Of a stretch of 64,000 bases of DNA, positions 63,992-64,000 are shown piece after piece. Under the pieces are notes generated by a model. It made no database searches. It was given only the letters and a program-made list of their open reading frames with translations, and had not been told where the DNA came from. Source of the DNA: Shinella zoogloeoides (lineage in GTDB: Bacteria > Pseudomonadota > Alphaproteobacteria > Rhizobiales > Rhizobiaceae); contig NZ_CP132311.1 of the NCBI RefSeq assembly GCF_030733845.1, forward strand, positions 368,501 to 432,500. The letters run 5' to 3'. The position numbers and the translations under genes were made by a program. Numbering within the stretch: position 1 is the stretch's first letter; the number at the start of each line of letters is the position of its first letter.

Positions 63992-64000
63992 GGATGAAGC

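Overview
This window looks like a chromosomal segment of a Rhizobiaceae alphaproteobacterium (Ensifer/Sinorhizobium, Shinella or Rhizobium group). The evidence is the high-GC codon use, the gene order (flagellar genes, then aglR-aglEFGAK, zwf-pgl-edd, aceA with its regulator, potFGHI, a cbrA-like kinase, phasin, fbpA-rirA, dppABCDF and a phyR/nepR pair) that I recall as largely conserved in Sinorhizobium meliloti, and a tRNA-His of the alphaproteobacterial type (no encoded G-1, A73). There are no rRNA genes, insertion sequences, prophage or CRISPR arrays. This is core chromosome rather than an accessory island. Genus assignment is inference.

Layout. 1-3.4 kb: the end of a flagellar operon (flhA C-terminus, fliR, a FliJ-like coiled-coil protein, FlgJ-type rod-binding protein, FlgN-like protein, and a small membrane-anchored protein). 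3.4-5.6 kb: a WecG/TagA-type glycosyltransferase and folD. 5.6-13.4 kb: the alpha-glucoside locus, with a divergent LacI-type repressor and aglEFGAK, controlled by three near-identical palindromes. 13.5-18.6 kb: a PilZ-like protein, a small periplasmic protein, and the zwf-pgl-edd operon of the Entner-Doudoroff pathway. 18.7-21.5 kb: a gamma-glutamylputrescine oxidase/synthetase-like pair. 21.6-27.1 kb: a flavoprotein, a large chemoreceptor, a LysR regulator and two very small genes. 27.1-30.4 kb: isocitrate lyase with its divergent XRE/ScfR-type regulator. 30.6-34.7 kb: potFGHI. 34.7-42.3 kb: AsmA-like protein, a ferric-iron-type permease, and a large PAS histidine kinase (cbrA-like); an intergenic small-RNA candidate lies at about 36.77-36.91 kb. 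42.5-45 kb: phasin, tRNA-His, a TetR regulator with a DMT exporter. 45-49.7 kb: LysR/mmsA, a DUF898 membrane protein and an M48 metalloprotease. 49.8-52.7 kb: fbpA and divergent rirA, an orphan receiver protein and a LuxR-type regulator. 53.2-60.7 kb: dppABCDF continuing into gluconokinase and dihydroxyacetone-kinase genes. 60.8-64 kb: RidA, then a general-stress-response cluster.

How the parts work together. Sugar use is the main metabolic theme: alpha-glucosides enter through AglEFGK, are hydrolysed by AglA, and the glucose can flow through Zwf-Pgl-Edd; gluconokinase feeds the same pathway. Three ABC importers (agl, pot, dpp) each have a stable stem-loop directly after the binding-protein gene, a layout expected to give more binding protein than permease.

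The most interesting material is the stress cluster at the right end and its possible distant partner. phyR and nepR stand divergently without an adjacent ecfG sigma gene. The neighbouring small genes carry GGAAC-N16/17-CGTT promoters of the EcfG/RpoE2 type (three perfect, one weaker). A fifth promoter of this type lies at 36.74 kb in front of no protein gene, about 125 bases upstream of a Rho-independent terminator. This predicts a stress-induced small RNA of about 143 nt.
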